Shown piece after piece: positions 11,698 through 24,612 of a DNA stretch of 64,000 bases; within the stretch, counting starts at the first letter, position 1, and every line of letters starts with the position of its first letter. Source of the stretch: Miscanthus floridulus (Eukaryota > Streptophyta > Magnoliopsida > Poales > Poaceae); NCBI RefSeq assembly GCF_019320115.1, contig NC_089591.1, positions 60,883,907-60,947,906 on the forward strand, read 5' to 3'. A model generated the notes under the pieces. The model was given only the letters and a program-made list of their open reading frames with translations. It was not told the DNA's origin and did not search any database. The translations under genes were made by a program, and so were the position numbers.

Positions 11698-12440
11698 GGA
11701 AGAGGGAATGCCAGGGAGGTCTTCTCGGTGAAGGTGGCCACTCCTTGGTACCTCAATTGGTCTCAGGAAGCAATCACCTTTGACTGGGATGACCATCCCG
11801 ATTACGTCCCGAATCCCATGCAGTACCCACTTGTTGTCGACCCCATCATCGGCAACACCCGGCTCCCTAAGGTATTGATGGATGAAGGCAGCAGCATCAA
11901 CATCCTCTACGCTAACACCCTAGAGCATCCTAGAGCTCGACCAGTCTCAGCTCTAGGGAGGCGCTGTGCCTTTCCACGGCATTGTGCCGGGAAAGCGCAC
12001 ACTGGCCCCTCGGGCGCATTGACCTGCCCGTCTGCTTCGGTACTCCCTCCAACTACAGCAAGGTGGTCCTCACCTTCGAGGTGGTTGGGTTCAAGGGAAC
12101 CTACCATGCCATCCTAGGGTGGCCATGCTACACCAAGTTCATGGCAGTCCCCAACTACACGTACCTCAAGCTCAAGATGCCGGGCCCCAATGATGTCATC
12201 ACTATCGAGTCGGCGTACGAGCATGCATACGACTGTGACGTCGAGTGCATCAAGTATGCTGAGGCTATCGTGGAGGCTGAGACCCTCATTGTCAACCTCG
12301 ACCAGCTCAACAGCGAAGTGCCCGACTCCAAGCATCACGCCAGGACTTTCGAGCCCACCGAGGCCGTCAAACTCATCCCGGTCAACCCCACTTGCCCCGA
12401 CGACCAGGCGCTGAGGATCAGTGCCACCCTCGACATCAAA
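11698..12440 (+). pseudogene. Aspartic protease region of the composite gypsy element
   Basis: The frame from about 11710 contains L-P-K-V-L-M-D-E-G-S-S-I-N-I-L-Y-A at about 11862-11913, the position of the retropepsin active site; here the usual D-[ST/G]-G is read D-E-G. It continues, after a frame change near 11920-11980, into V-V-G-F-K-G-T-Y-H-A-I-L-G-W-P-C-Y (about 12080-12130). This protease would cut Gag-Pol into mature parts. The frame change makes it a relic. Confidence 0.75.
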
Positions 12441-13560
12441 TAGGAAGCCAGTGCTCATCGACTTTCTCTGCGTGAATGCCGATATGTTCGTATGGAGTCC
12501 CTCAGACATGCCGGGCATACCGAGGGAGGTCGCCAAGCACGCCTTAGACATCCAGGCCAGCTCTAGGCCGGTGAAGCAGCGCCTGTGCCAATTTGATGAG
12601 GAAAAGCACAGAGCCATCGGTGAGGAGGTGCATAAGCTTTTGGTGGCCGGATTCATCAAGGAAGTGTCCCATCCGGAGTGGTTAGCTAACCCCGTGTTAG
12701 TTAAAAAGAAAAATGGGAAGTGGAGGATGTGTGTAGACTACACCGGTTTGAATAAAGCCTGCCCAAAAGACCCTTTCCCATTACCTCAGATCGACCAAAT
12801 CATCGACTCCACTTCGGGATGCGAAACCCTATCTTTCCTTGATGCGTATTCAGTTACCATCAAATCAAGATGAAAGAGTCTGACCAGCTTGTGACTTCTT
12901 TTATCACGTCGTTCGGCATGTACTGCTATGTAACTATGCCATTCGACCTCAGAAATGCAGGGGCCACATACCAGCGGTGCATGACCCAAGTCTTTAGCGA
13001 GCACATCAGGCGAACCATCGAGGCCTATGTGGACAACATCATGGACAAGTCTAGAAAGGTCGAGGATCTCGTCGACGACCTAGAGATAGCCTTCAAGTGC
13101 CTCAGAGAAAAGGGCATCAAGCTCAACCTCGAGAAGTGTGTGTTCGGGGTTCCTCGAGGCATGCTCTTGGGATTCATAGTCTTGGAACGCGGCATCGAGG
13201 CCAACCCAGAGAAGGTCTCAGCCGTGACCAACATGGGACCGATCTGAGACCTCAAGGGAGTACATAAGGTTATGGGATGCCTTACGGCTCTGAGCCGCTT
13301 CATCTCACTGCCTCGGCGAAAAAGGCTTACCTCTGTACCTCCTCTTGAGGAAATCAGAATGCTTTTCGTGGACCCCCGAGGCCAAAGAAGCCCTCACCAA
13401 ACTCAAGGCATTGCTCACCAATCCCCTCATCCTGGTACCACTAGCCAAGGGTGAGGCTCTCTTACTTTACATCACCACAACGACCCAAGTGGTCAGCGCG
13501 GCTGTAGTAGTCGAGAGGCAGGAAGAGGGGCATGCTCTGCCCATCTAACTGACCTATCTA
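12441..13560 (+). pseudogene. Reverse transcriptase of the composite gypsy element (broken)
   Basis: The first frame (12421-12873) carries the N-terminal RT part with VKKKNGKWRMCVDYTGLNKA and the P-F-P-L-P motif. One frameshift near 12855 leads into a second frame (12870-13247) with T-P-F-D-like M-P-F-D-L-R-N-A-G-A-T-Y-Q and the catalytic box at 13026-13037. That box reads Y-V-D-N instead of Y-V-D-D (GAC to AAC, a transition at a CpG). The 3' part from 13226 on is also present at 22152 as the start of the duplication. With the altered box and frameshifts no activity is expected. Confidence 0.85.
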
Positions 13561-14450
13561 CTTCATCAGCAAAGTACTCTCTGAGACCAAAATGTGCTAC
13601 CCCCACATCTAGAAACTAATCTATGCCATAGTCTTGGCTCGACGCAAGCTACGTCACTACTTCAAATCCCACCCGGTAACCGTGGTGTCATCTTTCCCCC
13701 TCGGGGAGATAATCCATAACCGGGAGGCCTCAGGTAGGATAGCCAAGTGGGCCATTGAACTCATGGGGGAGGCTCTATCCTTTGCGCCTTGGGAAGCAAT
13801 CAAATCTCAGGTCTTGGCCAATTTCATGGCAGAGTGGACCGACACCCAACTACCACCTGCTCAAGTCTAGGCGGAATGTTGGACCATATACTTCGATGGG
13901 TCCCTGATGAAGACCGAGGTAGGCGTGGGTCTGCTCTTCATCTCACCCCTTGGAGTACACAGCACTACATGATTCGGCTCCACTTCGCCGCCTCCAACAA
14001 TGCAGCCGAATACGAAGCCCTCCTCAATGGCTTGTAGATCACCGTCGAACTCATAGTACGATGCCTTGACATGCGAGGCGACTCGTAGCTTATTGTTGAT
14101 CAGGTGATGAAGGAGTCAAACTGCCACGACCCCAAGATGGAGGCGTACTACAAGCTAGTATGTTGCCTCAAAGACAAGTTTAACGGTCTCGAACTCAACC
14201 ACATCGCACGTAAATTCAACAAGGCCACGGACAAACTGGCAAAGATGGCGTCGGCACGGGCTCCGGTCCCCCCGAACATCTTTGCAAGAGACCTCCACAA
14301 GCCTTCCATCGACCATGTCTCGGCAGCAGGAGAGGGCCCACCGATCGAGCTCACCACAGGGCTCGAGGCCCCCTCCATCACCGAGACCCCTTCGGCCAAG
14401 CCCTGAGGTTATGGAAGTAGACGTAGAGCCTCCCAAGGCCAATTAGGGCA
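13561..14450 (+). pseudogene. RNase H region of the composite gypsy element, copy 1
   Basis: Fragments show W-T-I-Y-F-D-G-S-L (from 13882), then FAASNNAAEYEALLNGL (13984-14034), then an open stretch 14104-14406 with L-N-H-I-A-R-K-F-N-K-A-T-D-K-L-A. In-frame stops at 13610, 13868, 14036 and 14088 are TAG codons where family members usually have CAG, CGG or TGG. The same stops occur in copy 2, so they predate the duplication. Confidence 0.8.
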
Positions 14451-15689
14451 TGGACTGGCGGGTCCCATTCCTTGATTGCCTCGTCCGAGGAATGCTCCCT
14501 ATAGACAAGACCGAGGCCAGATGGCTTGCGCGATGAGTCAAGACTTACATCCTCTGCAATGGCGAGTTGTACAGGCGAAGTCCATCTAGCGTCCTCCAAC
14601 GATGCATCACCACCGAGGTAGGCTATGCCCTACTTTGGGACTTGCATGCGGGGGCCTATGGGCACCATGCGGCGCCTTGGATGCTCATCGGCAACACCTT
14701 CCGCCAAGGGTTCTACTGGCCGACGGTGGTTGCAGACACCACCAAGTTAGTATGCTCCTATGAGAGATGCTAGTACTACGCGCAGCAGATGCACCTCCCA
14801 GCCCAGGCCCTCCAAACCATCCCCATTACATGGCCATATGCCATGTGGGGACTTGACATGGTCGAGCCTCTGCAAAAGGCCCCGGGGGCTACACCCATCT
14901 GCTGGTAGCAATCGATAAGTTCTCCAAATGGATCGAGGCTCGGCCGATCAATCAAATCAAATCCGAGCAAGCGGTGCTATTCTTCACGGACATCATCCAC
15001 AGGTTCAGGGTTCCGAACACCATCATCACCGACAACGGGACACAGTTCACTGGCCAAAAATTCCTGACATTCTGCGACGACCACCACATCCATGTGGCCT
15101 GGTCGGCCGTAGGACACCCAAGGACAAACAACCAAGTAGAACGTGCCAACGGCATGACCCTACAAGGCCTCAAGCCAAGAATTTACAACCGGTTGAAGAA
15201 GTTTGGCAAGAAATGGCTCACCAAACTCCCGTCGGTCATCTAGAGCCTGAGGAACACTCCAAGCTGAGCCACGGGGTTCACACCTTTCTTCCTAGTCTAT
15301 GGAGCCGAGGCTATCCTCTCCACTGACTTGGAATATGGTTCCCCAAGGCTATAGGCCTACAACGAGCAAAGCAACTGCACCACCCGCGAGGACGCCCTTG
15401 ACCAACTAAAGGAAGCCCAAGACATTGCGCTGCTACATTCGGCCAAGTACCAGCAAGCCCTACGACACTATCAGGCCCGGCGCATTCGAAGCTGAGACCT
15501 GAAGGTAGGCGACCTTGTGTTGAGGCTGAGGTAGAGCAACAAGGGTCGCCACAAGCTGACCCACCATGGGAAGGACCATACATTGTCGCCCAAGTGCTGA
15601 AGCCCGGGACCTACAAGCTAGCCAATGAGAAGGGCAAAATCCTCACCAATGCTTGGAACATAGAACAGCTACATTGCTTTTACCCTTAG
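14451..15689 (+). pseudogene. Integrase of the composite gypsy element, copy 1
   Basis: The zinc-binding N-terminal part runs from about 14567 (H-A-G-A-Y-G-H-H and C-S-Y-E-R-C). The catalytic core holds aspartate at 14855-14857, aspartate in I-T-D-N-G-T-Q-F at 15031-15033, and glutamate in N-N-Q-V-E-R-A-N-G at 15139-15141. The last two are 35 residues apart, the DD35E arrangement. Stops at 14536, 14770, 15241 and others break it. Pol ends F-Y-P then TAG at 15687-15689. The enzyme would insert element cDNA; the residues are present but the frame is not. Confidence 0.85.
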
Positions 15690-16259
15690 AATTTCTAAGC
15701 ATTGTATACATTGTTTCTCAGAATACAATTAAGAAGCGTTCTTTAGTTATTCTAATTTTTCGAGAAACCCGCCAAGCCCATCACAGGCCTCGGCATTATG
15801 ATAACACCATAAGGGAGACTCAGCTCTGCCTCTACAGAACCGAGCCTCCCTCGGGGGCTAGAAGGGGGGGGACTCCCCCCCTAAGTCCTATGCACCATTT
15901 TTTAGTTGTTTTTCGAAAAAATCCTACGCCAACCTCTCTAGCGTGCTCTGACAAGTCGATTATGAAAAAACCTAAGGACCAAAAGACTGTCTCAAGGCCA
16001 GAAGGCCGGCTGAGTCGCGAGACAGCCTACGCCTCCGAGCTATGGCACTCCCTCACCACCTTTTGCCCAAGGGGCAGCTTGCGCTCTGAGGAAGTTTTTT
16101 GTAAGAGACTTGTTCAGAAACGAGACAGAGGGCAGAGGCTCGAAAACATAATGAAAAACGATTAAAGAAGCATAGACGCACGATTACTTTAAAAAGGCCT
16201 CAATGGCCACCAGCGTTATGGTAGGGTAACATGATCCCTAATCAAATTACATAGCCTCT
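15690..16259. other. Non-coding spacer between pol and antisense ORFs
   Basis: About 570 bp after the pol stop. It contains a C-rich stretch (GGGGGGACTCCCCCCC near 15865) that can form a hairpin, but no gene. The same stretch is present in copy 2 (24613-25190), and a related, internally duplicated form is in the small element (47400-48120). Confidence 0.6.
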
Positions 16260-19110
16260 TGGGCCTAGGTCAAGCCTTGGGATCTCCAGCATCGGCAGAC
16301 GGCATAGGAGGGACCACCTCCTCTTCGAACAGCTTGGCCAACGCCGTGCCAGGGTCCTCCACCACCTCCATCAGCTTCACTACCTCCTCGTCAGACTCCC
16401 TGTCATCATCAGGCATGACATAGCCATCGCTGATAGCCTTGAGGTCGACGCTAATGTAATGCGAGGCGATGACGGCTAGGGCACGCTTAACACCCATGTG
16501 CAGCGCCCCTTGATGTTGCTCGCACACTTGGCTGCTCAACGCAATTAGGCGGCTCCTGAGGGAGCTTCCTGACTAGACCCCCTTGACCTCCAAGGCCTCA
16601 CAGGTGGTACAGGCGGCACTCTTCAGCGCGTCGTGCTCCCCGATGTCGGTCTCGAGCACCGCCTGCACAACGACAGAGGCCTCGGCTGCCCGAGTGACCT
16701 CCGTCTCCAAGTCTATGCCAAGGGAAATGGAATGGGGTTGAGCACAAAGGAAAACAAGCCAAATAGGGATGGAAGCCTATGGGACTCACCCTTAGCCTTA
16801 TCCTCCCAGCTTTGGGCCTCGACCCGAGAGGCCTCGGCTTTCTCTCTCCAGCGCTAGGCCTCGACCCGAGATGCCTTGGCCTTCTCCTTCAGGCGTTGGA
16901 CCTCGACCCAGGAGGCCTCAGCCGCCCTGGAAGCCTCTCCCTCTAGCTCTATATCACACCAAGGAGTTAAGGGCCAAACACAAGAAGAACAAATAAAACA
17001 AGGGGAATAAGACTCACCATCGGCCTTTCCCCTCCAGACCACAGCCTCGGTCCGAGAAGCCTCAGCCGCCTTAAGGGCCTCATCCAAGGCACCTTTCGTC
17101 AGCTGGTGTGCACCCTGCTCTATCCCTAGCTGTCTAGCAAGGGCCTTGATAGAGGCCATGGCTTCTCTAGCCCAGGACCTAAAGGTGTCCCGATCGCCAG
17201 CCACCCGAGCTAGCTCCTCCTCCAACTCCTTGACCCGTGCCACCAAATGGGTGACCTGCTCCTGAGCCATGGCCGCCTCGGCCTTTGCATCGGCACAACA
17301 AAGGTGAAGGTCCTCCACCTCTGCGCTCCACATAGATAGAAGCTCGTTGGCGCCAGCAAGCAGGCCCTTCTGCAACTAGAGCTGGTCCCAGATGTCCCTC
17401 TCCCACTGGAGAAAGACTGACTTCTCAAGGGACTGGGTCTCAAGCTCCTGGATAAGCAGAATAGCAGTCATGCATTGCAAGAAAACTTAGAAAAAGATGA
17501 CACCACATGAAAAAGGAAGGCGCGAACCTGGGCAACCCTAGGTAGATCGTCGGCCACCACGGACAGCGCCGTCCGCAGTGACCGCTCCGCCAACTGGCGG
17601 TATTGCTCAAAGGTGTCCCAGCGCCCATCCTTGGCCACATCCTCAAGGGCGAACAGAGGCTCCCCCTTAGGGTCATCCCGGCCCTGCCATAGGACACGTG
17701 GGTGATCCCACCCATGGGGCTTGGGTCGTACCTGCACGAGGGTCGAGCTTCCCTCGCCCTAGGTCAGAGTCGGCTGTTCCACGGTGCCGGCCACCTCAGC
17801 ATCGGCCACCTCCTGCGCTCGGGAAGTATCATCAGAGGAGATCGGATAGACCTCCGCCTCCCGGGCGCTCTCCCATAGCAGCAGCAGGCCTTGGACCAGG
17901 GGCGCCACCGAGGCCTCCACCGCCTTCATCTCCTCTTCCTAGGCCAACGGCTTCACCATGATCACGTTGGCCTTGGTGGTCCTAGGGGCTCCGGCCTCTG
18001 CCATCATGGCCTCGGTGGTCCTAGGGGCTTCGGCCCCCGCCACTGCGGCCTCGGTGGTCCTGGGTGCCCCGACCTCCATCGCCTCGGCCTCAGAGGCCCG
18101 GGGGGCCTCAACCTTGGCAACCTCAATGACTGAGGGCGCCTTGGCCCCACCTGACTCATGAGCCTTGGCCTCATGGGGCGGAGGCGCTCCCTCCCCCATC
18201 TGTGTCGGGGTTGCCTTAGTAGCCCCTCCTTGGGCGATCGGCTCCTTCGGGTCGGCCCTCGCCGACGCCACGCCATGTTGTAGGGTGGCTTGCGCCTCTG
18301 CCACCTAGTGGGCGGTGGAGCTAGGGCTCACCTTGAGCACCGTAAGGGGCGCCAAGGTGGGCACCTCCGCAGGTCGCTTCTGGCTAAAGACAAAATACTT
18401 ACGGGGTCAGCATGAGACCGAAGAACAAATAGAAAATGCTACAACTCTACCGAAAATACGCTTACCTCGAGCGGGGCTGCAGCCGCTTCGGCACGGCGAC
18501 CCTCCTCTATGAAGGTGGTGGCGGTGGTAGAGGCACGACCTCTATATCCGCCGGTGCCGGCCGGTCCTCGATGGACCCCAGCGCCCCCATGGTCCTCTGT
18601 GGGGGCAGTTGCATCGCCCCCACTGCCACCTCCTCCACCGCTATTGTCGAGCCCACTGGGCTGACGGCGCGCTTTCCCAATGCCCATGCCTCGGGTGTGT
18701 CAGCCATGGTCCCGGGGCGAGCGATCGCTAGCCCCGAGGCGTCTCCTCCTCCTCCTCCTAGGAGCACTGGGCCGCTCGCCGATGCCCCAGGCGCCGTCTC
18801 CCCAACATTGGGGAGATGGTCTAGGGGACCTTGCCCCCTCTCGCTCTTGTCATCTCCGTCCGAAGAGTCCTCCGATAGTGAAGGCGATGGGGACACCTCC
18901 ACCAGGAGACCATCCTGCCTCTGCTGCCGGTGGCGCTTCTCCAGTTCCTCGCGCGTAAGGATCTTCCTCATGCGCTTTGCCACCTCAGCATCCTTCCGCC
19001 TCTTCTTCACCTCGGTGTGCGCCCGGTTGGCCACCTGTCGCCGCACGTCCTCGGGAACGGGCGGTAGGGAGTCTCACACGTCCCTCATCCCCTACAGGAA
19101 TGGTGAACAC
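16260..19110 (-). pseudogene. Antisense multi-exon ORF of the gypsy element, C-terminal part, copy 1
   Basis: Read on the minus strand from 19100: a charged segment (VRRQVANRAHTEVKKRRKDA and onward, 19046-18507), an alanine/proline/glutamate-rich low-complexity part (18304-17939), a segment V-L-W-Q-G-R-D-D-P (17737-17468), a long coiled-coil-like part (17375-16854: repeated E-A-S-R and L-E-E-E-L-A-R-V), and a C-terminal part (16539-16270) ending A-G-D-P-K-A. Short AT-rich gaps with acceptor-like ends between the parts look like introns. This is the antisense protein found in several grass gypsy families, with the transposase_28-type N-terminus (here at 33003-34072). At least one stop (CGA to TGA near 19070) breaks the first part. 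Function is unknown. Confidence 0.65.
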
Positions 19111-19168
19111 GGATAAGAGAACAAGAAATGGTGAGAGACAGGGAGGCCTCAGGGGCTACAACAGCACG

Positions 19169-19971
19169 TGATGAGTACAGGCCCGATCTTCCGAGAGGTA
19201 GCCGGTAAGTTCGATTTGTGGAGATCTTGATGTTGGCAATCCGGCTTCAAATCAGACATGATTCGAACCCTGCAACCATTACACCACTGCTCCATTGGTT
19301 ATCAACCAAGCACAACTTGATTGACCTCGCCAAGAAGGCTTTTCCTGCAAGCGAATCGAAGAGCACAAGCAAGAAGGTAAAACACACAATCTGAAATTGC
19401 AAATATGAATGACGCGGATATCAATAGAGGATTCAAGAACTCGGTTCCAAAGGACTAATTGACACAGTGGAGGAGATCAAGAACGGGGGCCCTGGATCAC
19501 TGTAAAAGGATTTGTCACCACAGTTATAATGAACGATTCAATTTCTTGATGGAAAACTAAACTCTAAACAAAACCCAATTGTGTAGCAGTGGTGGCGGCT
19601 GTGTTTATAGTCTAAGACTCGACCTAGGGTTGGGGACAGCCAGGGGTTGGGTGCCCACAACTTGGGCTTACGGCCCGACACGATACATGGCCAAGTTGGC
19701 CCAAATAGGTGATGCAGCACCTTGCTGTGGTCACACAGAATGATCCACGAACCTTCTGGAGCTGGAACCAGATCCAAAACGACGGCGTCGTCGTCCCCTT
19801 TCGAACGCATCCAAGAACAGCCCATTTCAATGTCGTATGAGAGAGTTATGACCGAAACAGTGACAATGTGTCTGCTGAATCCGAGGGCAACGTGGCAGCT
19901 GAGTTGGGAACGAATTGCAACTTGGGGAAGACCATGGCGTCGGTGTGTCCAGCGTGGCGATGTCCTCATCA
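19169..19971 (-). repeat. 3' LTR of the nested gypsy element, copy 1
   Basis: Plus strand begins TGATGAGTACAGGCCCG and ends GATGTCCTCATCA; matches 28093-28900 and 32182-32998. It differs from the 28093 copy at a number of substitutions and short indels, visibly more than the neighbouring gag segment does. Confidence 0.88.
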
Positions 19972-21953
19972 TCCTCCCCTTCTCGAATTGGAGTCGTCCT
20001 CGACTCCATCTTGGCGATGTCCTCATCATCCCCTCCTTGTAGAATTGGAGTCGTCCTCGACTCCATCCCATCATCAGCGAACTCCTGCAAAAGGTTAGTG
20101 ACAGCAGGCAATGCACCAGACATAAAAGGTTGACAAAACATAGTATAACATGGTGCATCAGGATTATCACATAACTCAGCAGTAGCAGGAGTTGTAGCAA
20201 GAAAAGCACCTCCTTTTAACTTAATCTCATTATTTTTAGCAATGTCTGTTGGAGGTTTATTTTTGATCTCATTAGCATGTTTAATAATATCCATAGGAGA
20301 CAAAGGCAGCAATGTAATTTTCTTGTCCTTATGTATGATAGTGTATGTATTAGTTCTATCATGGTGTAAAGCATCATTATCAAATTCCCATGGGCGACCT
20401 AACAAAATGGAACAAGCTTGCATAGGGACAACATCAAAATCAGTAGTATCATGATAAGAGCCTATGAAAAAGCTAATGCGTGCTGATTTAGTTACCTTAG
20501 TCTTACCACTATTATTGAACCATTGAAGTTTATATGGATACGAATGTTGTCATGCGGTCAAGCCAAGCTTGTCAACCAAATCTAAACTCACCAAGTTGTT
20601 GCAACTCCCGCTATCAATGATAGTGAGAACACGACAACCCTGCACAATGAGATATATGTGGAACAAATTGTGGCGTTGGATCTTCATCTCTTCTTCATGA
20701 CCCACACGTGTACTCAACACACGCTGCACAAGAAGGCTAGGGTAGTCCGCGGCAGCAGCCACGGAGTCAATGGTGATGGCCTCCTTGTCTTGATCGCTCT
20801 CGGTGGGATCTGCATCAATGTTAGCAGCAAGGGCTAAATCATCTTCAACATCACTAGCACTTACATATCCATCCTCGGTAGCAATGAAAGCACGACGACT
20901 GGGGCATTCCTTCATGACATGTCCCATGCCTTTGCATCGGTGGCAAATGATTTTAGAGCTAGACGAGGAGGAGCTAGTAAAAGCACCTGGAGTGCCACCT
21001 TTCTTCAGCTGTGGAAACTGCACATTAGACAATTTACTTACCCCAGAAGAAAATGGAGGTGTAGACGGCTGTGGTGCAACAGGAAGCTTGGGCGTCTCTG
21101 GCTCGGAACGCTGCTAAAAATTCCTCCCATTGTTAGACCTGAAAAGCTGGTGTTGTTTGCGTCCCTGTACTTCTCGTTCTGCCTTAATAGCAAGATGATA
21201 CAATTGGAAAAAATTGCGCCATTCTTTGTAATCAAGTATGTTCTGTATATCATGGTTTAAACCACCAAAAAATCTAGCACTAGCATCATGATCATCTTCA
21301 TTTATACCACAATGTGCTAAACCAATAAGCAATTCTTGATAGTATGCTTCTACCCCTTTATCACCTTGTTTTAAAGTTTGTAGTTTCAAATGTAAATCAC
21401 GTTGGTAATAAGGAGGAACAAAATGAGATGTCATACGTTGCTTTAAAACATTCCAAGTTTGTGGCACAGCAGCAGCATTATTGGCATTGCAAAGATCACT
21501 CCACCAGAACAAAGCAAAATTAGTAAACTCACTAGTAGCAAGTCTAACTCTATGCTCAGCAGGAACATTATGAGAATCAAATTTTTGTTGAACAGCAAGC
21601 TCCCAATCTAAATATGCCTCTGGATCAACATTACCAGCAAAAGGTGGTAGACTAAATTTAATTTTAGCAAAAGGATCATTATTACCATGATTATTACCTG
21701 CCATACCGCGATGATTGAAGTTGAGGCGGCGATGGACACCACCGTCAGCATACGCATCTTCATCACCAAAAGCATCCGCATCTTCATCATCAGCACGATA
21801 AGGTGGAGGGCGTTGCTCAAGCTGTTCAATGCGGGTGACCAGATTGTTCACGTTGCGTGTCAGCTCAGTCATAAGATTGCGTTGTTCAGTCATGAACGTT
21901 GCAAGCTTGCCCTTGGACACGCACTCATTGAAGTCCGTCGGAGTTCCTGCCAT
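19972..21953 (-). pseudogene. gag-protease of the nested element, copy 1
   Basis: Gag begins at the ATG 21953-21951 (M-A-G-T-P-T-D-F) and is open to 21114. It has a tryptophan-containing capsid segment, here F-A-L-F-W-W-S-D-L-C. The next frame (21032-20550) holds a CCHC zinc knuckle (C-H-R-C-K-G-M-G-H-V-M-K-E-C) and then the retropepsin site L-T-I-I-D-S-G-S-C-N-N-L-V. A third frame (20423-19827) carries the post-protease segment C-S-I-L-L-G-R-P-W-E-F-D, then runs through acidic repeats into the LTR. RT, RNase H and integrase are absent. The frame shifts between the three parts. Confidence 0.8.
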
Positions 21954-22151
21954 GGTTAGAAGATAGAAAAAGACAACACCAAAGTATTATCCCTATCAAC
22001 TAAAAGGAAACAAGTGGTGGTGATGGTGGTGAAAGTGGAATGCAAAATCACAAGCGGCTTACCACCATCTTGCCTGTATTCTTACCAACGCCAAATAGGA
22101 GCAAAACCAAAGTGGCGAAGCAATCTGTTGTTGAGCGTGGGTAACAGTTGC

Positions 22152-24612
22152 GACCAACATGGGACCGATCTGAGACCTCAAGGGAGTACATAAGGTTATG
22201 GGATGCCTTGTGGCTCTGAGCCGCTTCATCTCATGCCTCGGCGAAAAAGGCTTACCTCTGTACCTCCTCTTGAGGAAATCAGAATGCTTTTGTGGACCCC
22301 CGAGGCCAAAGAAGCCCTCACCAAACTCAAGGCATTGCTCACCAATCCCCTCATCCTGGTACCAGCTAGCCAAGGGTGAGGCTCTCTTACTTTACATCAC
22401 CACAACGACCCAAGTGGTCAGCGCGGCTGTAGTAGTCGAGAGGCAGGAAGAGGGGCATGCTCTGCCCATCTAATGACCTATCTACTTCATCAACAAAGTA
22501 CTCTCTGAGACCAAAATGTGCTACCCCCACATCTAGAAACTAATCTATGCCATAGTCTTGGCTCGACGCAAGCTGCGTCACTACTTCAAATCCCACCCGG
22601 TAACCGTGGTGTCATCTTTCCCCCTTGGGGAGATAATCCATAACCGGGAGGCCTCAGGTAGGATAGCCAAGTGGGCCATTGAACTCATGGGGGAGGCTCT
22701 ATCCTTTGCGCCTTGGGAAGCAATCAAATCTCAGGTCTTGGCCAATTTCATGGCAGAGTGGACCGACACCCAACTACCACCTGCTCAAGTCTAGGCGGAA
22801 TGTTGGACCATATACTTCGATGGGTCCCTGATGAAGACCGAGGTAGGCGTGGGTCTGCTCTTCATCTCACCCCTTGGAGTACACAGCACTACATGATTCG
22901 GCTCCACTTCGCCGCCTCCAACAATGCAGCCGAATACGAAGCCCTCCTCAATGGCTTGTAGATCACCGTCGAACTCATAGTACGATGCCTTGACATGCGG
23001 GGCGACTCGTAGCTTATTGTTGATCAGGTGATGAAGGAGTCAAACTGCCACGACCCCAAGATGGAGGCGTACTACAAGCTAGTATGTTGCCTCAAAGACA
23101 AGTTTAACGGTCTCGAACTCAACCACATCGCACGTAAATTCAACAAGGCCACGGACAAACTGGCAAAGATGGCGTCGGCACGGGCTCCGGTCCCCCCGAA
23201 CATCTTTGCAAGAGACCTCCACAAGCCTTCCATCGACCATGTCTCGGCAGCAGGAGAGGGCCCACCGATCGAGCTCACCACAGGGCTCGAGGCCCCCTCC
23301 ATCACCGAGACCCCTTCGGCCAAGCCTGAGGTTATGGAAGTAGACGTAGAGCCTCCCAAGGCCAATTAGGGCATGGACTGGCGGGTCCCATTCCTTGATT
23401 GCCTCGTCCGAGGAATGCTCCCTATAGACAAGACCGAGGCCAGATGGCTTGCGCGATGAGTCAAGACTTACATCCTCTGCAATGGCGAGTTGTACAGGCG
23501 AAGTCCATCTAGCGTCCTCCAACGATGCATCACCACCGAGGTAGGCTATGCCCTACTTTGGGACTTGCATGCGGGGGCCTATGGGCACCATGCGGCGCCT
23601 TGGATGCTCATCGGCAACACCTTCCGCCAAGGGTTCTACTGGCCGACGGTGGTTGCAGACACCACCAAGTTAGTATGCTCCTATGAGAGATGCTAGTACT
23701 ACGCGCAGCAGATGCACCTCCCAGCCCAGGCCCTCCAAACCATCCCCATTACATGGCCATATGCCATGTGGGGACTTGACATGGTCGAGCCTCTGCAAAA
23801 GGCCCCGGGGCTACACCCATCTGCTGGTAGCAATCGATAAGTTCTCCAAATGGATCGAGGCTCGGCCGATCAATCAAATCAAATCCGAGCAAGCGGTGCT
23901 ATTCTTCACGGACATCATCCACAGGTTCAGGGTTCCGAACACCATCATCACCGACAACGGGACACAGTTCACTGGCCAAAAATTCCTGACATTCTGCGAC
24001 GACCACCACATCCATGTGGCCTGGTCGGCCGTAGGACACCCAAGGACAAACAACCAAGTAGAACGTGCCAACGGCATGACCCTACAAGGCCTCAAGCCAA
24101 GAATTTACAACCGGTTGAAGAAGTTTGGCAAGAAATGGCTCACCAAACTCCCGTCGGTCATCTAGAGCCTGAGGAACACTCCAAGCTGAGCCACGGGGTT
24201 CACACCTTTCTTCCTAGTCTATGGAGCCGAGGCTATCCTCTCCACTGACTTGGAATATGGTTCCCCAAGGCTATAGGCCTACAACGAGCAAAGCAACTGC
24301 ACCACCCGCGAGGACGCCCTTGACCAACTAAGAGGAAGCCCAAGACATTGCGCTGCTACATTCGGCCAAGTACCAGCAAGCCCTACGACACTATCAGGCC
24401 CGGCGCATTCGAAGCTGAGACCTGAAGGTAGGCGACCTTGTGTTGAGGCTGAGGTAGAGCAACAAGGGTCGCCACAAGCTGACCCACCATGGGAAGGACC
24501 ATACATTGTCGCCCAAGTGCTGAAGCCCGGGACCTACAAGCTAGCCAATGAGAAGGGCAAAATCCTCACCAATGCTTGGAACATAGAACAGCTACATTGC
24601 TTTTACCCTTAG
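22152..24612 (+). pseudogene. Duplicated late pol (RT end, RNase H, integrase), copy 2
   Basis: Same content as 13226-15689: RT/RNase H connection, RNase H fragments, and the integrase, which here has a longer open stretch (23683-24165) because one G is missing from a G run relative to copy 1. Pol ends with TAG at 24610-24612. It has no upstream protease or complete RT of its own and follows directly on the truncated nested element, so it cannot be expressed as a polyprotein. Confidence 0.85.

Larger units (their letters stand above)
13226..22151 (+). repeat. Large direct duplication, copy 1 (8.9 kb)
   Basis: From GACCAACATGGGACC at 13226 the sequence runs through late RT, RNase H, integrase, antisense ORFs and the 3' LTR and gag of the nested element, and stops in that element's leader at TAACAGTTGC (22151). 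The next base starts copy 2. The two copies are nearly identical apart from scattered one- or two-base indels and a few substitutions. Confidence 0.9.
19169..22151 (-). mobile_element. Nested gypsy element, truncated copy 1
   Basis: The 3' LTR (19169-19971), protease and gag of the minus-strand nested element, cut at 22151 in its leader by the duplication junction. The 5' LTR is missing from this copy. The complete counterpart is at 28093-32998. Confidence 0.85.

Noticed and set aside
18436..19116. 226-codon plus-strand open frame
   Set aside because: GC-rich frame opposite the antisense ORF; its minus-strand partner has the charged, family-like composition. The plus frame resembles nothing.
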